Assembly: GCA_028280945.1 (NCBI GenBank)
Contig: JANQKV010000055.1
Location: 62,001 to 126,000 of the forward strand
Direction: 5' to 3'
Length of the DNA: 64,000 nucleotides
Source of the DNA: Opitutaceae bacterium
GTDB taxonomy: Bacteria > Verrucomicrobiota > Verrucomicrobiia > Opitutales > Opitutaceae
In this document: positions 35,321 to 50,781 of the stretch, piece by piece
Numbering within the stretch: position 1 is the stretch's first letter
How the letters are laid out: the number at the start of each line of letters is the position of its first letter
Position numbers and translations under genes: made by a program
The notes under the pieces: model-generated
Databases searched by the model: none
What the model saw: only the letters and a program-made list of their open reading frames with translations
Told to the model about the DNA's origin: nothing

Positions 35321-35875
35321 TTACGGCGCATCGTGAAAACTCAGGACATAGGCCACCACTTCAGCGGTCTTTTGAACGCCGAGAGTGGGACCCCAGGGAG
35401 GCATGCCCTTCGCCAGCACGCCTTCGTCCACAACTTTGTAAAGAGCCAGAGGTTCGCCCCCGTGGACCCACTCGTCATCCGTCAGATCAGGTCCGATAGC
35501 CACCGGGCTTTCCGATTTGCCCTTGAGGCTGGTGAGGTGGCAGGCCGCGCAGAGCGAGTCGTAGGTTTCGCGACCCGCCACGACCAAGGCAGTGTTCTCG
35601 CTCATCGCCCACAGGCTCGCATCGTCGATCACCAGATCGGTGGTCAGCTTGGCGGTCTGGATGCGGGCAATCTCCAGCTCCACCTTTTCTCCATCACTCA
35701 GGGGCAGGCCCGATTGCGCGTAATAGAACCAGTAGCCAATCGAGAACGCGATGGTGATGTAGAGCGTGAACAGCCACCAGTTGGGCAACCGTTTGTTGAA
35801 TTCCTCGATGCCGTCATAGACGTGCTTGCGCACGGAACCTTCAACGGGCGGGATCGGCTTGTCATTATCACTCAT
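35321..35875 (-). CDS. ccoP: cbb3-type cytochrome c oxidase subunit III, one-haem form (CcoP)
   Basis: The 184-residue protein has an N-terminal segment with PVEGSVRKHVYDGIEEFNKRLP, the CcoP signature. One membrane helix (about 33-52) and a single cytochrome c domain with CAACH (about 109-113) and an axial Met in KGMPPWG follow. Canonical CcoP has two c haems and about 300 residues, so this is a short, one-haem form. It receives electrons from soluble or membrane cytochromes and passes them to CcoO and CcoN. Its start overlaps ccoQ by 8 bp. Confidence 0.92.
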   Translation of the reverse strand: MSDNDKPIPPVEGSVRKHVYDGIEEFNKRLPNWWLFTLYITIAFSIGYWFYYAQSGLPLSDGEKVELEIARIQTAKLTTDLVIDDASLWAMSENTALVVAGRETYDSLCAACHLTSLKGKSESPVAIGPDLTDDEWVHGGEPLALYKVVDEGVLAKGMPPWGPTLGVQKTAEVVAYVLSFHDAP

Positions 35876-36071
35876 GGCGGGAGGAGGAAGCGGAGTTCTG
35901 GGCTACGGAGCCGGCATCGTCGGCGAGCGGCATTTGGGAGAGTTCTTCGACCTGGGACCGGCGCAGGCGCACCGTGCGGTAGAGCATGGTGAGGTAGATG
36001 GAGGCCACCGTCACAAACGCGGCCAGGGTGAAGATCGTGGTCCAGTCTTCGATGAGGATTCGGCGAAACAT
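35868..36071 (-). CDS. ccoQ: cbb3-type oxidase small subunit CcoQ/FixQ-like
   Basis: The 67-residue protein has one membrane helix (about 13-31, TIFTLAAFVTVASIYLTML), a basic stretch after it (RTVRLRRSQ) and a polar tail. Size, topology and its place between ccoNO and ccoP fit CcoQ, which stabilises the core complex. Sequence similarity in this family is weak, so the call rests mainly on position. It overlaps ccoP by 8 bp and lies 19 nt after the ccoNO stop. Confidence 0.8.
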   Translation of the reverse strand: MFRRILIEDWTTIFTLAAFVTVASIYLTMLYRTVRLRRSQVEELSQMPLADDAGSVAQNSASSSRHE

Positions 36072-36090
36072 GATTGATCAGGGCTGAAGG

Positions 36091-38406
<2,316 letters not shown>

Positions 38407-38447
38407 GGGCAGAGGTTTGAGTTGGAATTGAACCTGGAAAGGGAAGG

Positions 38448-38723
38448 TTAACCGGCGGATTCGGCCCGGCGGCGCTGGCAAGCGTTGCAGGGGTCGTGTT
38501 TGCCGGTGCGGCAGCCACAGTTGGCGTGATCATGAGACCGGTCGTGGGCCGGCTTGGCGTCGTTCTTGGTTCCCGCGATTCGCGGCACCTCGTCGGCGAG
38601 GGGAAGCAATGCATCGCTCTCCGCCGAACTGAAGCGCTGGCGGCTGTGCTCCCGCAGGAAAAAGAGAACGAAGGTGAAAACCAGACAAAGACTTATAGTT
38701 AGGGTAAGAGGGATAACAGACAT
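38448..38723 (-). CDS. ccoS: cbb3 oxidase maturation protein CcoS with Cys/His-rich tail
   Basis: The 91-residue protein from ATG 38723 starts with a CcoS-like membrane helix (SVIPLTLTISLCLVFTFVLFF) and the following basic/acidic segment. Typical CcoS has 45-65 residues. Here the tail (about 55-91) has five Cys and four or five His residues, including HDRSHDHANCGC and KHDPCNAC, which looks like a copper-binding extension. CcoS is needed for haem and copper insertion into CcoN. It is the first gene of the operon and should be expressed from a promoter in the 281-nt gap to its right. Confidence 0.85.
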   Translation of the reverse strand: MSVIPLTLTISLCLVFTFVLFFLREHSRQRFSSAESDALLPLADEVPRIAGTKNDAKPAHDRSHDHANCGCRTGKHDPCNACQRRRAESAG

Positions 38724-38840
38724 GGGAGGCGGTGGGTGGGCTCGGGTTGTCCCCGTCCGGGAATCAACGCCGCCCAACGTATCGGAAAGAACCGCCGAAA
38801 CTCTGCGCGGGGCTTGGCATGCGTTGCGCACATGTTGCCA

Positions 38841-38946
38841 CAAATTTTGCACACGTGTTTTGCCCTCCACCGAGGCCCCCTGCCCATAGGCCGGCGTCAA
38901 AATGAATGCGCATATTTTGCCACTGAATACATGCACCAAATTTTGC
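38841..38946. promoter_or_regulatory. Cluster of (A/T)ATTTTGC motifs between ccoS and the Cys-rich gene
   Basis: CAAATTTTGC occurs exactly at 38841-38850 and 38937-38946. CATATTTTGC is at 38911-38920 and GTTTTGCC at 38857-38864. The segment TGCGCATATTTTG (38907-38919) reappears, inverted, at 40423-40435 directly upstream of the AraC/PocR gene. The cluster lies in the divergent control region of the cbb3 operon and the gene at 39005, so it is a strong candidate for the regulator's binding site. Confidence 0.5.
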
Positions 38947-39004
38947 TTATGCCTGAACAAACAACGCGCAGCTCTCGCGCCGGAATTCTGTCAATAATGC
39001 GACT

Positions 39005-39472
39005 ATGCACGATAGTTTTCTGCGCGCTCTCCAGACGCATAAGCCCCAACTGCGTCGTCGTTGGGAAGAGCTTTTGCGCGCCGAAAGGGTGACGACGGGG
39101 ATGGCCAACCCCGACCACCTCATCTATCTCATGGATTGGACGCTGGACCAATTGCTCAACGAGCTGCGCCAAGCCCGCTTCCGCCGTCACTTGGACGGAC
39201 GCACTCAGCCCACCGAGCGCAAATCCTGTGCCTGCGGGAAGAATCCCCTCCTGGCCTACTTCAGCACCTGCGAGCAAGCGGTGATCGAGATTCTCTTCCT
39301 GGCGGAGGGTGAGTTATCGAACCTTTCTTCGATCGAACGCAGTGCGAGCTTGGAGGACTTGAAGAGTGCCATCCATGAAGTCGCCCGGCGGGACATCGAA
39401 GCGTTTTGCGCGGTGTGCCAGAGTCGCGAGCGGCAAGAGCGGAAGCAGCAACGGAAGTCCGTTGCCGCCTAA
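39005..39472 (+). CDS. Hypothetical Cys-rich protein beside the cbb3 operon
   Basis: I do not recognise a family. The 155-residue soluble protein is mainly helical, with HDSFLRALQTHKPQLRRRWE at the start, similar in feel to RsbRD-type N-terminal domains. It has Cys residues in CAC (75, 77), at 89, and CAVC (135-138), which could hold a metal or Fe-S cluster or act as a redox switch. It is divergent from ccoS and convergent with the AraC/PocR gene, with shared motifs in both control regions. A sensing role for oxygen or redox state is inference. Confidence 0.7.
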   Translation: MHDSFLRALQTHKPQLRRRWEELLRAERVTTGMANPDHLIYLMDWTLDQLLNELRQARFRRHLDGRTQPTERKSCACGKNPLLAYFSTCEQAVIEILFLAEGELSNLSSIERSASLEDLKSAIHEVARRDIEAFCAVCQSRERQERKQQRKSVAA

Positions 39473-39475
39473 GCC

Positions 39476-39494
39476 TTCGATCGTCGCGATCGAA
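39476..39494. terminator. Short palindromic hairpin between convergent genes
   Basis: TTCGATCG-TCG-CGATCGAA forms a perfect 8-bp stem in the 28-nt gap between the stops of the Cys-rich gene and the AraC gene. There is no T run. It may act as a bidirectional transcript end. Confidence 0.5.
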
Positions 39495-39500
39495 CCCGAA

Positions 39501-40406
39501 TCAGGCCGCGCGTTGCACGCGCTCGCGGTAAGCCGTGGGAGCTTCACCCGCGATCTTGCGGAAGACGCGATTGAACTGGGAGAGGGACTGGAATCCGGCT
39601 TCGAACGCCGCTTCGCTGATGCGTTTGTGGGGGTTGAGCAGCAGGTTTTTCACCTTCTCCACCCGCACCCGCGCCAAGTAGTCCGTGAACGTCATGCCCG
39701 TGGACTTCTTGAACATCTTGCAGAAGTAGAAAGCACTCATGTTCACGGCCTTAGCCACTTCCTCCAGCGACATCTCGTCCATGTGGTTGTCCTCGATGTA
39801 GTCACGGGCCTTGCTGATCGAGGGTGCTTCCGCCATCTCCTCCTGCACCATCAGTTGGTTGCTCAAGGCCGAGAGATGCTGGGCAAAAATGGAAAGCAGG
39901 CGCATGACGGACTCGAGCTGCTTTTTTGAAACCACTCGCGACTGGAACCACGCCTCCTCGAGCTGCTTCATGTCGACCTCGGTGCCAAATTTAAGCACCT
40001 CTTTGGCGACCTTGTTGAACTGCTTCTTGGTCGGAGTATTGGTGATCACCTGGCCGGTCTGCAGGAATGCCACCAGATTTTCGCCCACCCGCACCGGCAC
40101 GGCCGAATCACAGAGGCCGGCAAAACACTTGAGCGACTTCGGCTCCATGGCGGCCTCTTTTTCGAGCGAAGCCTGCAGTTGCAGGCAGGCCGCACACGAT
40201 TGATTGGACTTCGCCATCAACGCGCAAAACGGGTTTTCCTTCGGATCACCACCGTGCGGCAAATCAAAGGCCTCCACCGCCCGGAGGTTTAATGGCATGC
40301 CGGTGGTTTCCCGAAATGCATCCTGATAATCCTTGAAAATACTCGAGGACTTTAACTGACCAACGAGGGCCTTACTACGCTTAGCAGGTGACTCAGGAAG
40401 GGACAT
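39501..40406 (-). CDS. AraC-family regulator with N-terminal PocR sensory domain
   Basis: The 301-residue protein has an N-terminal PocR-like ligand domain (about 15-160) with the Cys pattern NQSCAACLQLQ and LKCFAGLCDSAVPV, then FLQTGQVITNTPT. A linker helix follows, then two AraC HTH motifs (DEMSLEEVAKAVNMSAFYFCKMFK and RISEAAFEAGFQSLSQFNRVFRK). PocR domains sense small molecules or hydrocarbon derivatives, and the Cys residues suggest possible metal or redox input. The gene neighbours the cbb3 operon, and a 13-bp word 17 nt upstream of its start also occurs in the ccoS control region, so self-regulation and control of that operon are plausible. Confidence 0.92.
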   Translation of the reverse strand: MSLPESPAKRSKALVGQLKSSSIFKDYQDAFRETTGMPLNLRAVEAFDLPHGGDPKENPFCALMAKSNQSCAACLQLQASLEKEAAMEPKSLKCFAGLCDSAVPVRVGENLVAFLQTGQVITNTPTKKQFNKVAKEVLKFGTEVDMKQLEEAWFQSRVVSKKQLESVMRLLSIFAQHLSALSNQLMVQEEMAEAPSISKARDYIEDNHMDEMSLEEVAKAVNMSAFYFCKMFKKSTGMTFTDYLARVRVEKVKNLLLNPHKRISEAAFEAGFQSLSQFNRVFRKIAGEAPTAYRERVQRAA

Positions 40407-40422
40407 TACCCTTCACCGTAAA

Positions 40423-40435
40423 CAAAATATGCGCA
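40423..40435. promoter_or_regulatory. Candidate operator CAAAATATGCGCA upstream of the AraC/PocR gene
   Basis: This is an exact reverse complement of TGCGCATATTTTG at 38907-38919, placed 17 nt before the ATG. A related GGCAAAATAGG lies at about 40486-40496. Confidence 0.45.
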
Positions 40436-40547
40436 CACAATCAACCGGTAACCGCCACAGATCAGTAAACCCGCAAATTGCCGGGGCAAAATAGGATTTA
40501 CACCGCGAATCGTGGGCCTACTTTCCGCCTTCCCCTCCCCCTGAATC

Positions 40548-40635
40548 GCCCGGGTGGCGGAATTGGTAGACGCAGCGGACTCAAAATCCGCCGCCCTTTA
40601 AAGGCGTGTGGGTTCGAGTCCCACCCCGGGCACCA
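40548..40635 (+). tRNA. tRNA-Leu (anticodon CAA)
   Basis: The 88-nt gene folds as a class II tRNA. The acceptor GCCCGGG pairs with CCCGGGC and the D arm has GCGGAATTGGTAGACGC. The anticodon stem GCGGA/TCCGC encloses CTCAAAA. The long variable arm is CGCCCTTTAAAGGCG and the T arm GTGGG-TTCGAGT-CCCAC. The CCA end is encoded. The anticodon CAA reads UUG. Confidence 0.97.
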
Positions 40636-40656
40636 CGCATCCGAATCGGATGCGTG
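40634..40656 (+). other. Hairpin at the tRNA-Leu 3' end
   Basis: CACGCATCCG-AAT-CGGATGCGTG makes a perfect 10-bp stem that starts in the CCA end of the tRNA. It is followed by GC-rich sequence rather than T. The 198-nt gap to the mannosidase holds no other visible feature. Confidence 0.5.
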
Positions 40657-40833
40657 CCCGCCGAAGCCCAACGGGCGAAGGAGGGCTGGAACCACCGGGT
40701 ACTGAGGGCTAAACCAGAAGTTCAGGCGACCCGCAGAGCTCTGCGTCGACGAAGTTGCAGCGTTATCAGACCATCCGGCATGTCCGGAGCGGACCGGAGC
40801 TGGTAGCATCTGCCCAACCCCCTTGGTTTAAGC

Positions 40834-43830
40834 ATGCTGCCTCCTCATCATCTTTTTCAGAACACTCCGCGGCGGTTGGCATCCGCGGTAATTCGCCTCA
40901 AATCGCAGATCTGGACCTTACTCGAGCCAGCCCGCATCGCGTGGATCGATGACTCGGGCAAACCCCAACCCGTCGAATATCCCTATTTCTGGGGACGCTT
41001 GTTCTCAGCCGGACATTTCAGGATTCAACCACCCAGGACGAACCCCCAGGATGAAGAACTCTGGCTGCGGTGGCGGGATCAAGCGGAGGGCACGTTGTGG
41101 ATCGATGGCGAACCCTATTTCGGCTTCGACGTCGCTCATCATGAGTGCGCTTTGCCGGCCAAGCTGACGACACTTGAGGTCCGGTCCCACGCCTTGCAAT
41201 CCGCCATTTGGCATCCCGATGCCACCGGCTTGGATTCGCTGGGCAGTCGACTGGAAGGGGCGGAATTCCTCACCCGTTCCGACCTTCATTGGAAGCTTTA
41301 CCACGATTTGCTGGTGTTGAGTGAACTGCTGGATGTCGTGGCAACCCGCGACGGCGTGCCGGTCGAACAGTGGCTGCGCCAGGACGGGCTGATGCCGGAC
41401 CTGCGTTCACTCCAACCGTTGACCCGTCGGCTTTTGCGGGAACTCGAAGCCGTCCTCACCGAACTCGACAACCAAAGATTCACGAATGCGAGCAACGCGG
41501 TCGACGAACTGATGCAAACCCTGCCCGCGGAGGCATGGGCGCTGCGGGCGACCATTACCGGACACGCTCACATCGATCTTGTTTGGTTGTGGCCGGAACG
41601 CATTGGGGAAGCCAAGGCCGTGCACAGTCTGGCCACCGCCGACTACCTGATGGAACGGTATGGCGACTTTCATTTCGGCTATTCGCAACCCGTGAGTTAT
41701 GAAGCCGTCGCCAGGGAATCCCCGGGGTTAAGCAAACGGGTCCGATCCCGGATTGCCGAAAAACGATGGGAAGCCACCGGTGCACTCTATGTGGAGTCCG
41801 ACACGCTGCTGCCCTGCGGGGAAGCGCTATGGCGAAGTTTCCGGCTGGGCCAAAAAGGGTTCGAGGACCTTACGGGCAAACCCAGCGAGGTGCTGTGGCT
41901 GCCCGACGTGTTCGGCTACTCCGGTTGCTTGCCTCAACTCATGCGCCTCCACGGCGTGAAGTATTTCTTCACCAACAAACTCCAGTGGAACGACACCGTG
42001 CCATTCCCTTACACGAGCTTCCGTTGGGTGAGTCCGGATGGCAGCGCGGTGCTGGCTTACGTGAGTCCCGAAACCAGGAACTACTACAATGGCGCGATGA
42101 CCGCCGTGGAGCTGGAGCGTTGTCAACGCGGGCATCAACAGTCAGCCGCCCACCGGGAGCTTTTGATTCCGACCGGCTTTGGCGACGGTGGCGGCGGACC
42201 GACCGAAGAGATCTGTGAGCGGGTCAAGCGACTCGGCAACCTTGCCGGACTCCCCCGGTGCGAGTGGGGACGGATCGATGGCTTCTATCATCGATTGGAA
42301 GATCGAGGCGAGGAACTGCCCACGCACCACGGCGAGATCTTGCTGCAGTATCATCGCGGGATCTACTCGAGTCGCAGTTCCTTTAAAACGCTTTATCGCC
42401 GCATGGAGTGTGCCCTGCGTTTGCGGGAGGTCATTGCGGCAGCCCTGGGCTCCGGTCCGGTCCACGAGCGGTGGTGGCAACGCGTGGCGTTTGCCCAGTT
42501 TCACGACATTCTCCCCGGCAGCTCGATCGACCTGGCTTACCAGGAGCTTGAGCAGGAGTTTCGGGAAATGCTCGAAGCCGTTTCCACGGAGATCCACGAA
42601 CACTCCACCGGAACGGCGTCGGTGGGTTGGTTTAATCCCACTCCGTTTGATCGCACGGTGCGCCACAACGGCACCGCCACACAGGTGCCGGCCTACGGTT
42701 CGGTCTCCGCCTCGGCCGCCGCCACAACACCCCCCTCCTCCCCTGCTGTTGCGACCACCAACAGCCTGTCGAACGAGACCACCCAGGTTGAATTCAATCC
42801 GCACGGCGAAATCATTTCCCTGACGTTCGGATCCCAGAGTATTCCGCTGCACGAACCGCTTAACCAGCTCGCGCTTTATGCCAACGTTCCGCACGCCTAC
42901 GCCGCGTGGGAGCTCGACCGCCACACCCTGAGCCAGCAACCCCAGCATGCCGGCGAAGCCGGGGTCACGTTGCATCAGGACGACGCCAACGACCATCGCG
43001 TGGCTTTCACTCGGAAAATCGGAAGATCCAGCCGCATCGTCACGACCTACCGCTTGCTGCCGGACGATCTGGGTCTCGAGATCACCTACGGCATCGCTTG
43101 GCACGAGTCCTCAAGCCTGCTCAAGGCAATCTTCCCGACCGGATACCGCGGAGTGAACACTCGGTTCGGCCAACCCTTTGGCAGTGCATTGCGGCGGCAG
43201 CTCAGTCAAAGCCTGACGGATGAGGCACACTGGGAAGTCCCCGCCTCCCGCTGGGCCTTGCTCAGTTGCGACGGGGAAACCGAGGGCCTGACCATTGCCA
43301 CCGAGTTCAGCTGGGGGTTCAGCAATGACCAAGGCACCCTCGGAGTCAGCTTGCTGAGCAGTCCGCACATTACCGGCGAAAATGACGGCTACGCCAAACT
43401 GTTCCCTCCCTCCCTCCGCGACCACCAGCCCGACAGCGTGTTTGCCGACCAAGGCGACCATCGGCTGCGGATCATCCTGGCCCCATGGCGTGCCGGATCG
43501 ACTTCCTCCGCGCAACATCCCGCGGCGCTGGCCGACTACGGGTTCACCGAACCCATCCCCTCCACCAATCCCGACCTGCAGCTGCCGCTGCGCGGTCTCG
43601 AAGGGCTGTCGTCAGCCCACATCAGCTGGGTTGAACCCACTCCGAACGAAGGTTTTGTCATTCGCATCACCGAGACGATGGGACAATCGGGCCGGATCCA
43701 GCTCAGGCTGGCCCGCGAATCACGAGTTCAACCGATCGACGGCAGGGGTTCAGCTCTCGGCCCCGCCTGCTCCAGCTCGGAGTCCATCGAGGTTCGTCCC
43801 TACCAAATCCTGAGCCTCCACATAACGTAG
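40834..43830 (+). CDS. Alpha-mannosidase, glycoside hydrolase family 38
   Basis: The 998-residue protein has the GH38 layout. An N-terminal beta domain of about 240 residues precedes the catalytic barrel with zinc ligands His246 and Asp248 in GHAHIDLVWLWP. The catalytic nucleophile Asp358 lies in WLPDVFGYSGCLPQ. The helical bundle has WWQRVAFAQFHDILPGSSI, and a large C-terminal beta domain runs from about 620. No signal peptide is present, so it acts in the cytoplasm on imported oligosaccharides with terminal alpha-mannose. It opens the glycan-utilisation locus but is separated from the sulfatase genes by an A/T-rich 175-nt gap. Confidence 0.93.
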   Translation: MLPPHHLFQNTPRRLASAVIRLKSQIWTLLEPARIAWIDDSGKPQPVEYPYFWGRLFSAGHFRIQPPRTNPQDEELWLRWRDQAEGTLWIDGEPYFGFDVAHHECALPAKLTTLEVRSHALQSAIWHPDATGLDSLGSRLEGAEFLTRSDLHWKLYHDLLVLSELLDVVATRDGVPVEQWLRQDGLMPDLRSLQPLTRRLLRELEAVLTELDNQRFTNASNAVDELMQTLPAEAWALRATITGHAHIDLVWLWPERIGEAKAVHSLATADYLMERYGDFHFGYSQPVSYEAVARESPGLSKRVRSRIAEKRWEATGALYVESDTLLPCGEALWRSFRLGQKGFEDLTGKPSEVLWLPDVFGYSGCLPQLMRLHGVKYFFTNKLQWNDTVPFPYTSFRWVSPDGSAVLAYVSPETRNYYNGAMTAVELERCQRGHQQSAAHRELLIPTGFGDGGGGPTEEICERVKRLGNLAGLPRCEWGRIDGFYHRLEDRGEELPTHHGEILLQYHRGIYSSRSSFKTLYRRMECALRLREVIAAALGSGPVHERWWQRVAFAQFHDILPGSSIDLAYQELEQEFREMLEAVSTEIHEHSTGTASVGWFNPTPFDRTVRHNGTATQVPAYGSVSASAAATTPPSSPAVATTNSLSNETTQVEFNPHGEIISLTFGSQSIPLHEPLNQLALYANVPHAYAAWELDRHTLSQQPQHAGEAGVTLHQDDANDHRVAFTRKIGRSSRIVTTYRLLPDDLGLEITYGIAWHESSSLLKAIFPTGYRGVNTRFGQPFGSALRRQLSQSLTDEAHWEVPASRWALLSCDGETEGLTIATEFSWGFSNDQGTLGVSLLSSPHITGENDGYAKLFPPSLRDHQPDSVFADQGDHRLRIILAPWRAGSTSSAQHPAALADYGFTEPIPSTNPDLQLPLRGLEGLSSAHISWVEPTPNEGFVIRITETMGQSGRIQLRLARESRVQPIDGRGSALGPACSSSESIEVRPYQILSLHIT

Positions 43831-43904
43831 CCTGGTGGCACTCGTCAAAGGTCGGCAGTACCACACCAAGCGGTGGATCAATGCGTGTTTTGGCCTGCTA
43901 CGAT

Positions 43905-43999
43905 CGTGCAATGTCATCATATAATTAGATATAATTGATACAAATATTCTAACTATTACTTATTTTACTTCGTAAATTCACGAAAAGGACATAGGACAA
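43905..43999 (+). promoter_or_regulatory. Very A/T-rich promoter region of the sulfatase operon
   Basis: This stretch (ATATAATTAGATATAATTGA and following) is far richer in A and T than its neighbours. It ends with GGACATAGGAC, a likely ribosome-binding site, 6-16 nt before ATG 44006. Two TATAAT-like words are present. It is probably the main promoter of the sulfatase-GH2 genes. Confidence 0.5.
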
Positions 44000-44005
44000 T
44001 ATTAT

Positions 44006-48739
<4,734 letters not shown>

Positions 48740-48740
<1 letters not shown>

Positions 48741-48780
48741 ACCACCGGCCAAAAACCCCGCAAAGGCGTGGTGGTTTTTT
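48740..48780 (+). terminator. Rho-independent terminator after the GH2 gene
   Basis: AACCACC (48740-48746) pairs with GGTGGTT (48770-48776), followed by further T to 48780. The loop is 23 nt. The next gene starts only 23 nt later, so some read-through into it is likely. Confidence 0.7.
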
Positions 48781-48803
48781 GCGCCCTTACCGACTTCCTT
48801 GCC

Positions 48804-50768
48804 ATGAGAATTTCCTCTGATCGTTCTCCCTTCGCGCGTCGTTCATATCATCTCCTCCGGTGCACCGTGCTCGCCCTCGCCGGTTGGCTGGTTACGGCGA
48901 CCGACGCGACCGCCAAACCCGTCGCCGACCCCGGGTCTTCCCTCAGCATCACCGAAGTGGCTCCGGGCGTGCATCGCCTGCGCATCGGCCAGCCCGAGGA
49001 GTTTGTGCCGTCTGATTTTCGCGTCGCACCGATCCAAACCGAAAAACTCGCCGCCCTGCCCGAGCCCACCAAACCGCATCCCTTTAACCTTGAGACCGTG
49101 AGCTACCGCCAGACATCGCGGGGCCTGCTGATCCACGTCAAAATGGATGAGACCGAGGACTGGTATGGCGGTGGCCTCCTGCTGAGCCACCTGCGTCAAA
49201 CCGGGCGCCGCCAGATCATGAAGGTCGCCAGCGATCCGCCCGGCCGGGACGGATCGGGCCATGCCCCGACGCCCTTTTTCCTCAACACCGCCGGCCACGG
49301 TTTCCTCGTTGATACCGCGCGCGAGGTGGAACTCGCCTTCGGTGGTCACCAGCGCAAGGGCCAGGGCATGCTCTCGGGCAACCCGGAACTGGCCATTAGC
49401 GAGGCCGCCCTCTACGACGACGGCAACGAGGTCTCCCAGGAACTTTCGATCATGGTGCCCCGGGCATCGGGCGTGGACCTGTTCCTGTTCTCCGGTCCCA
49501 CCATGAGGCATGTGGCGCAACGCCATGTGCTGTTCAGCGGCGGTGGTTTTGACGTTCCCGAGTGGTCGCTCGGCGTGTGGTATCGCAGCTTCACCCGCGC
49601 CGATGCCAACCGCGTGCGCGAACTGGCCGACTACCTCGAGGCCGACCGCATCCCGGTGAGTGTCTACGGCCTCGAACCCGGCTGGCAGTCCAAGGCTTAT
49701 TCTTCCAGCTTCATCTGGGATCCCGAGCGTTTTCCCGATCCCCAGGCCACCGTGGATGACCTGCGTTCGCGAGGTTACCACGTGAACCTGTGGCAACAGG
49801 CCTTCACCCATCCCAGCTCACCGCTTTACCCAAAACTCCTGGACAAGAGCGGCGACCACCTGGTGTGGAACGGACTGGTGCCCGACTTTGCTTTGCCGGA
49901 AGCACGCAAGATCTTCGCCGACCACATGCGGGGCCTTGTCGCCCAAGGCATCACCGGCTTCAAACTCGACGAGTGCGACGGCTCCGACAACAAGTCCCGC
50001 GCCTGGAGTTGGCCGGACCACGCCCAGTTCCCCAGCGGGGCCGACGGCGAGCAAATGCATGGAGTCTACGGCTTGCTCTATATGAAGACCCTGCAGGAAG
50101 CGTTGACTGAACCGACCTTCGGTCAGGTGCGCCATGCCGGACTGTTCAGCAGTCCGTTGCCTTACGCGTTGTATTCAGATTTGTATGACCACAAGTCCTT
50201 CCTGCGCGGGGTGGGCAGCGCGGGCATGAGCGGGCTCATCTGGACGCCCGAGGTCCGCCACGGCACCAGTGCCGACGACCTCGTGCAACGCATGGCCGCC
50301 ATGGTCCTCGCCCCGCAATTCCTCATCAATGCCTGGTATTGCACCATGCCGCCTTGGCACCAATGGGACAAGCCGCTCAACCAGGCCGGCATTCCCCTGC
50401 CCGATGACGAGCGTATCGCCCTCACCGATAGAGTCCGCGCCGTGGCGGAGTTGCGGGTCAAGTTTGTGCCGGCCCTGAAGGATGCCTTCGCCAACTACGC
50501 CAGGACCGGCATCGCCCCGTTCCGCGCGCCCGTGCTCGACCATCCGGAAGTAAAGGAGCTGCGTAACGTCGACGATGCCTGGATGGTCGGTGAAAACCTC
50601 TACTTCGCCCCCATCCCCGGCGGCACGACCGAACGCGAAATCATCCTGCCGCCGGGTAGTTGGGTGGATTACCACACCGGAGAGGCTATAGCAGGAGGCA
50701 GCGTGGTCACACGCTCACTGGTGTTGGAGGAGCCGCCGATTTTTGTTCGCGCCGGCGCGGACATTTAG
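48804..50768 (+). CDS. Secreted glycoside hydrolase family 31 protein
   Basis: The 654-residue protein from ATG 48804 has a signal peptide (about 1-36, TVLALAGWLVTATDATA). An N-terminal beta domain and a GH31 catalytic barrel follow: PEWSLGVWYRSF, YGLEPGWQSKAYSSSF, then the nucleophile Asp389 in GFKLDECDG, where most GH31 enzymes have KxDxxE. The C-terminal part has ENLYFAPIPGG and LPPGSWVDYHTGE. The family includes alpha-glucosidases, alpha-xylosidases, alpha-galactosidases and sulfoquinovosidases; the substrate cannot be told from the sequence. The next sulfatase starts 13 nt downstream, suggesting one operon. Confidence 0.87.
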   Translation: MRISSDRSPFARRSYHLLRCTVLALAGWLVTATDATAKPVADPGSSLSITEVAPGVHRLRIGQPEEFVPSDFRVAPIQTEKLAALPEPTKPHPFNLETVSYRQTSRGLLIHVKMDETEDWYGGGLLLSHLRQTGRRQIMKVASDPPGRDGSGHAPTPFFLNTAGHGFLVDTAREVELAFGGHQRKGQGMLSGNPELAISEAALYDDGNEVSQELSIMVPRASGVDLFLFSGPTMRHVAQRHVLFSGGGFDVPEWSLGVWYRSFTRADANRVRELADYLEADRIPVSVYGLEPGWQSKAYSSSFIWDPERFPDPQATVDDLRSRGYHVNLWQQAFTHPSSPLYPKLLDKSGDHLVWNGLVPDFALPEARKIFADHMRGLVAQGITGFKLDECDGSDNKSRAWSWPDHAQFPSGADGEQMHGVYGLLYMKTLQEALTEPTFGQVRHAGLFSSPLPYALYSDLYDHKSFLRGVGSAGMSGLIWTPEVRHGTSADDLVQRMAAMVLAPQFLINAWYCTMPPWHQWDKPLNQAGIPLPDDERIALTDRVRAVAELRVKFVPALKDAFANYARTGIAPFRAPVLDHPEVKELRNVDDAWMVGENLYFAPIPGGTTEREIILPPGSWVDYHTGEAIAGGSVVTRSLVLEEPPIFVRAGADI

Positions 50769-50781
50769 GTGCGGTGAAGCC

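Noticed and set aside
40606-40806. 66-codon frame starting inside tRNA-Leu
   Set aside because: Begins within the tRNA T arm and has low-complexity Arg-rich translation.
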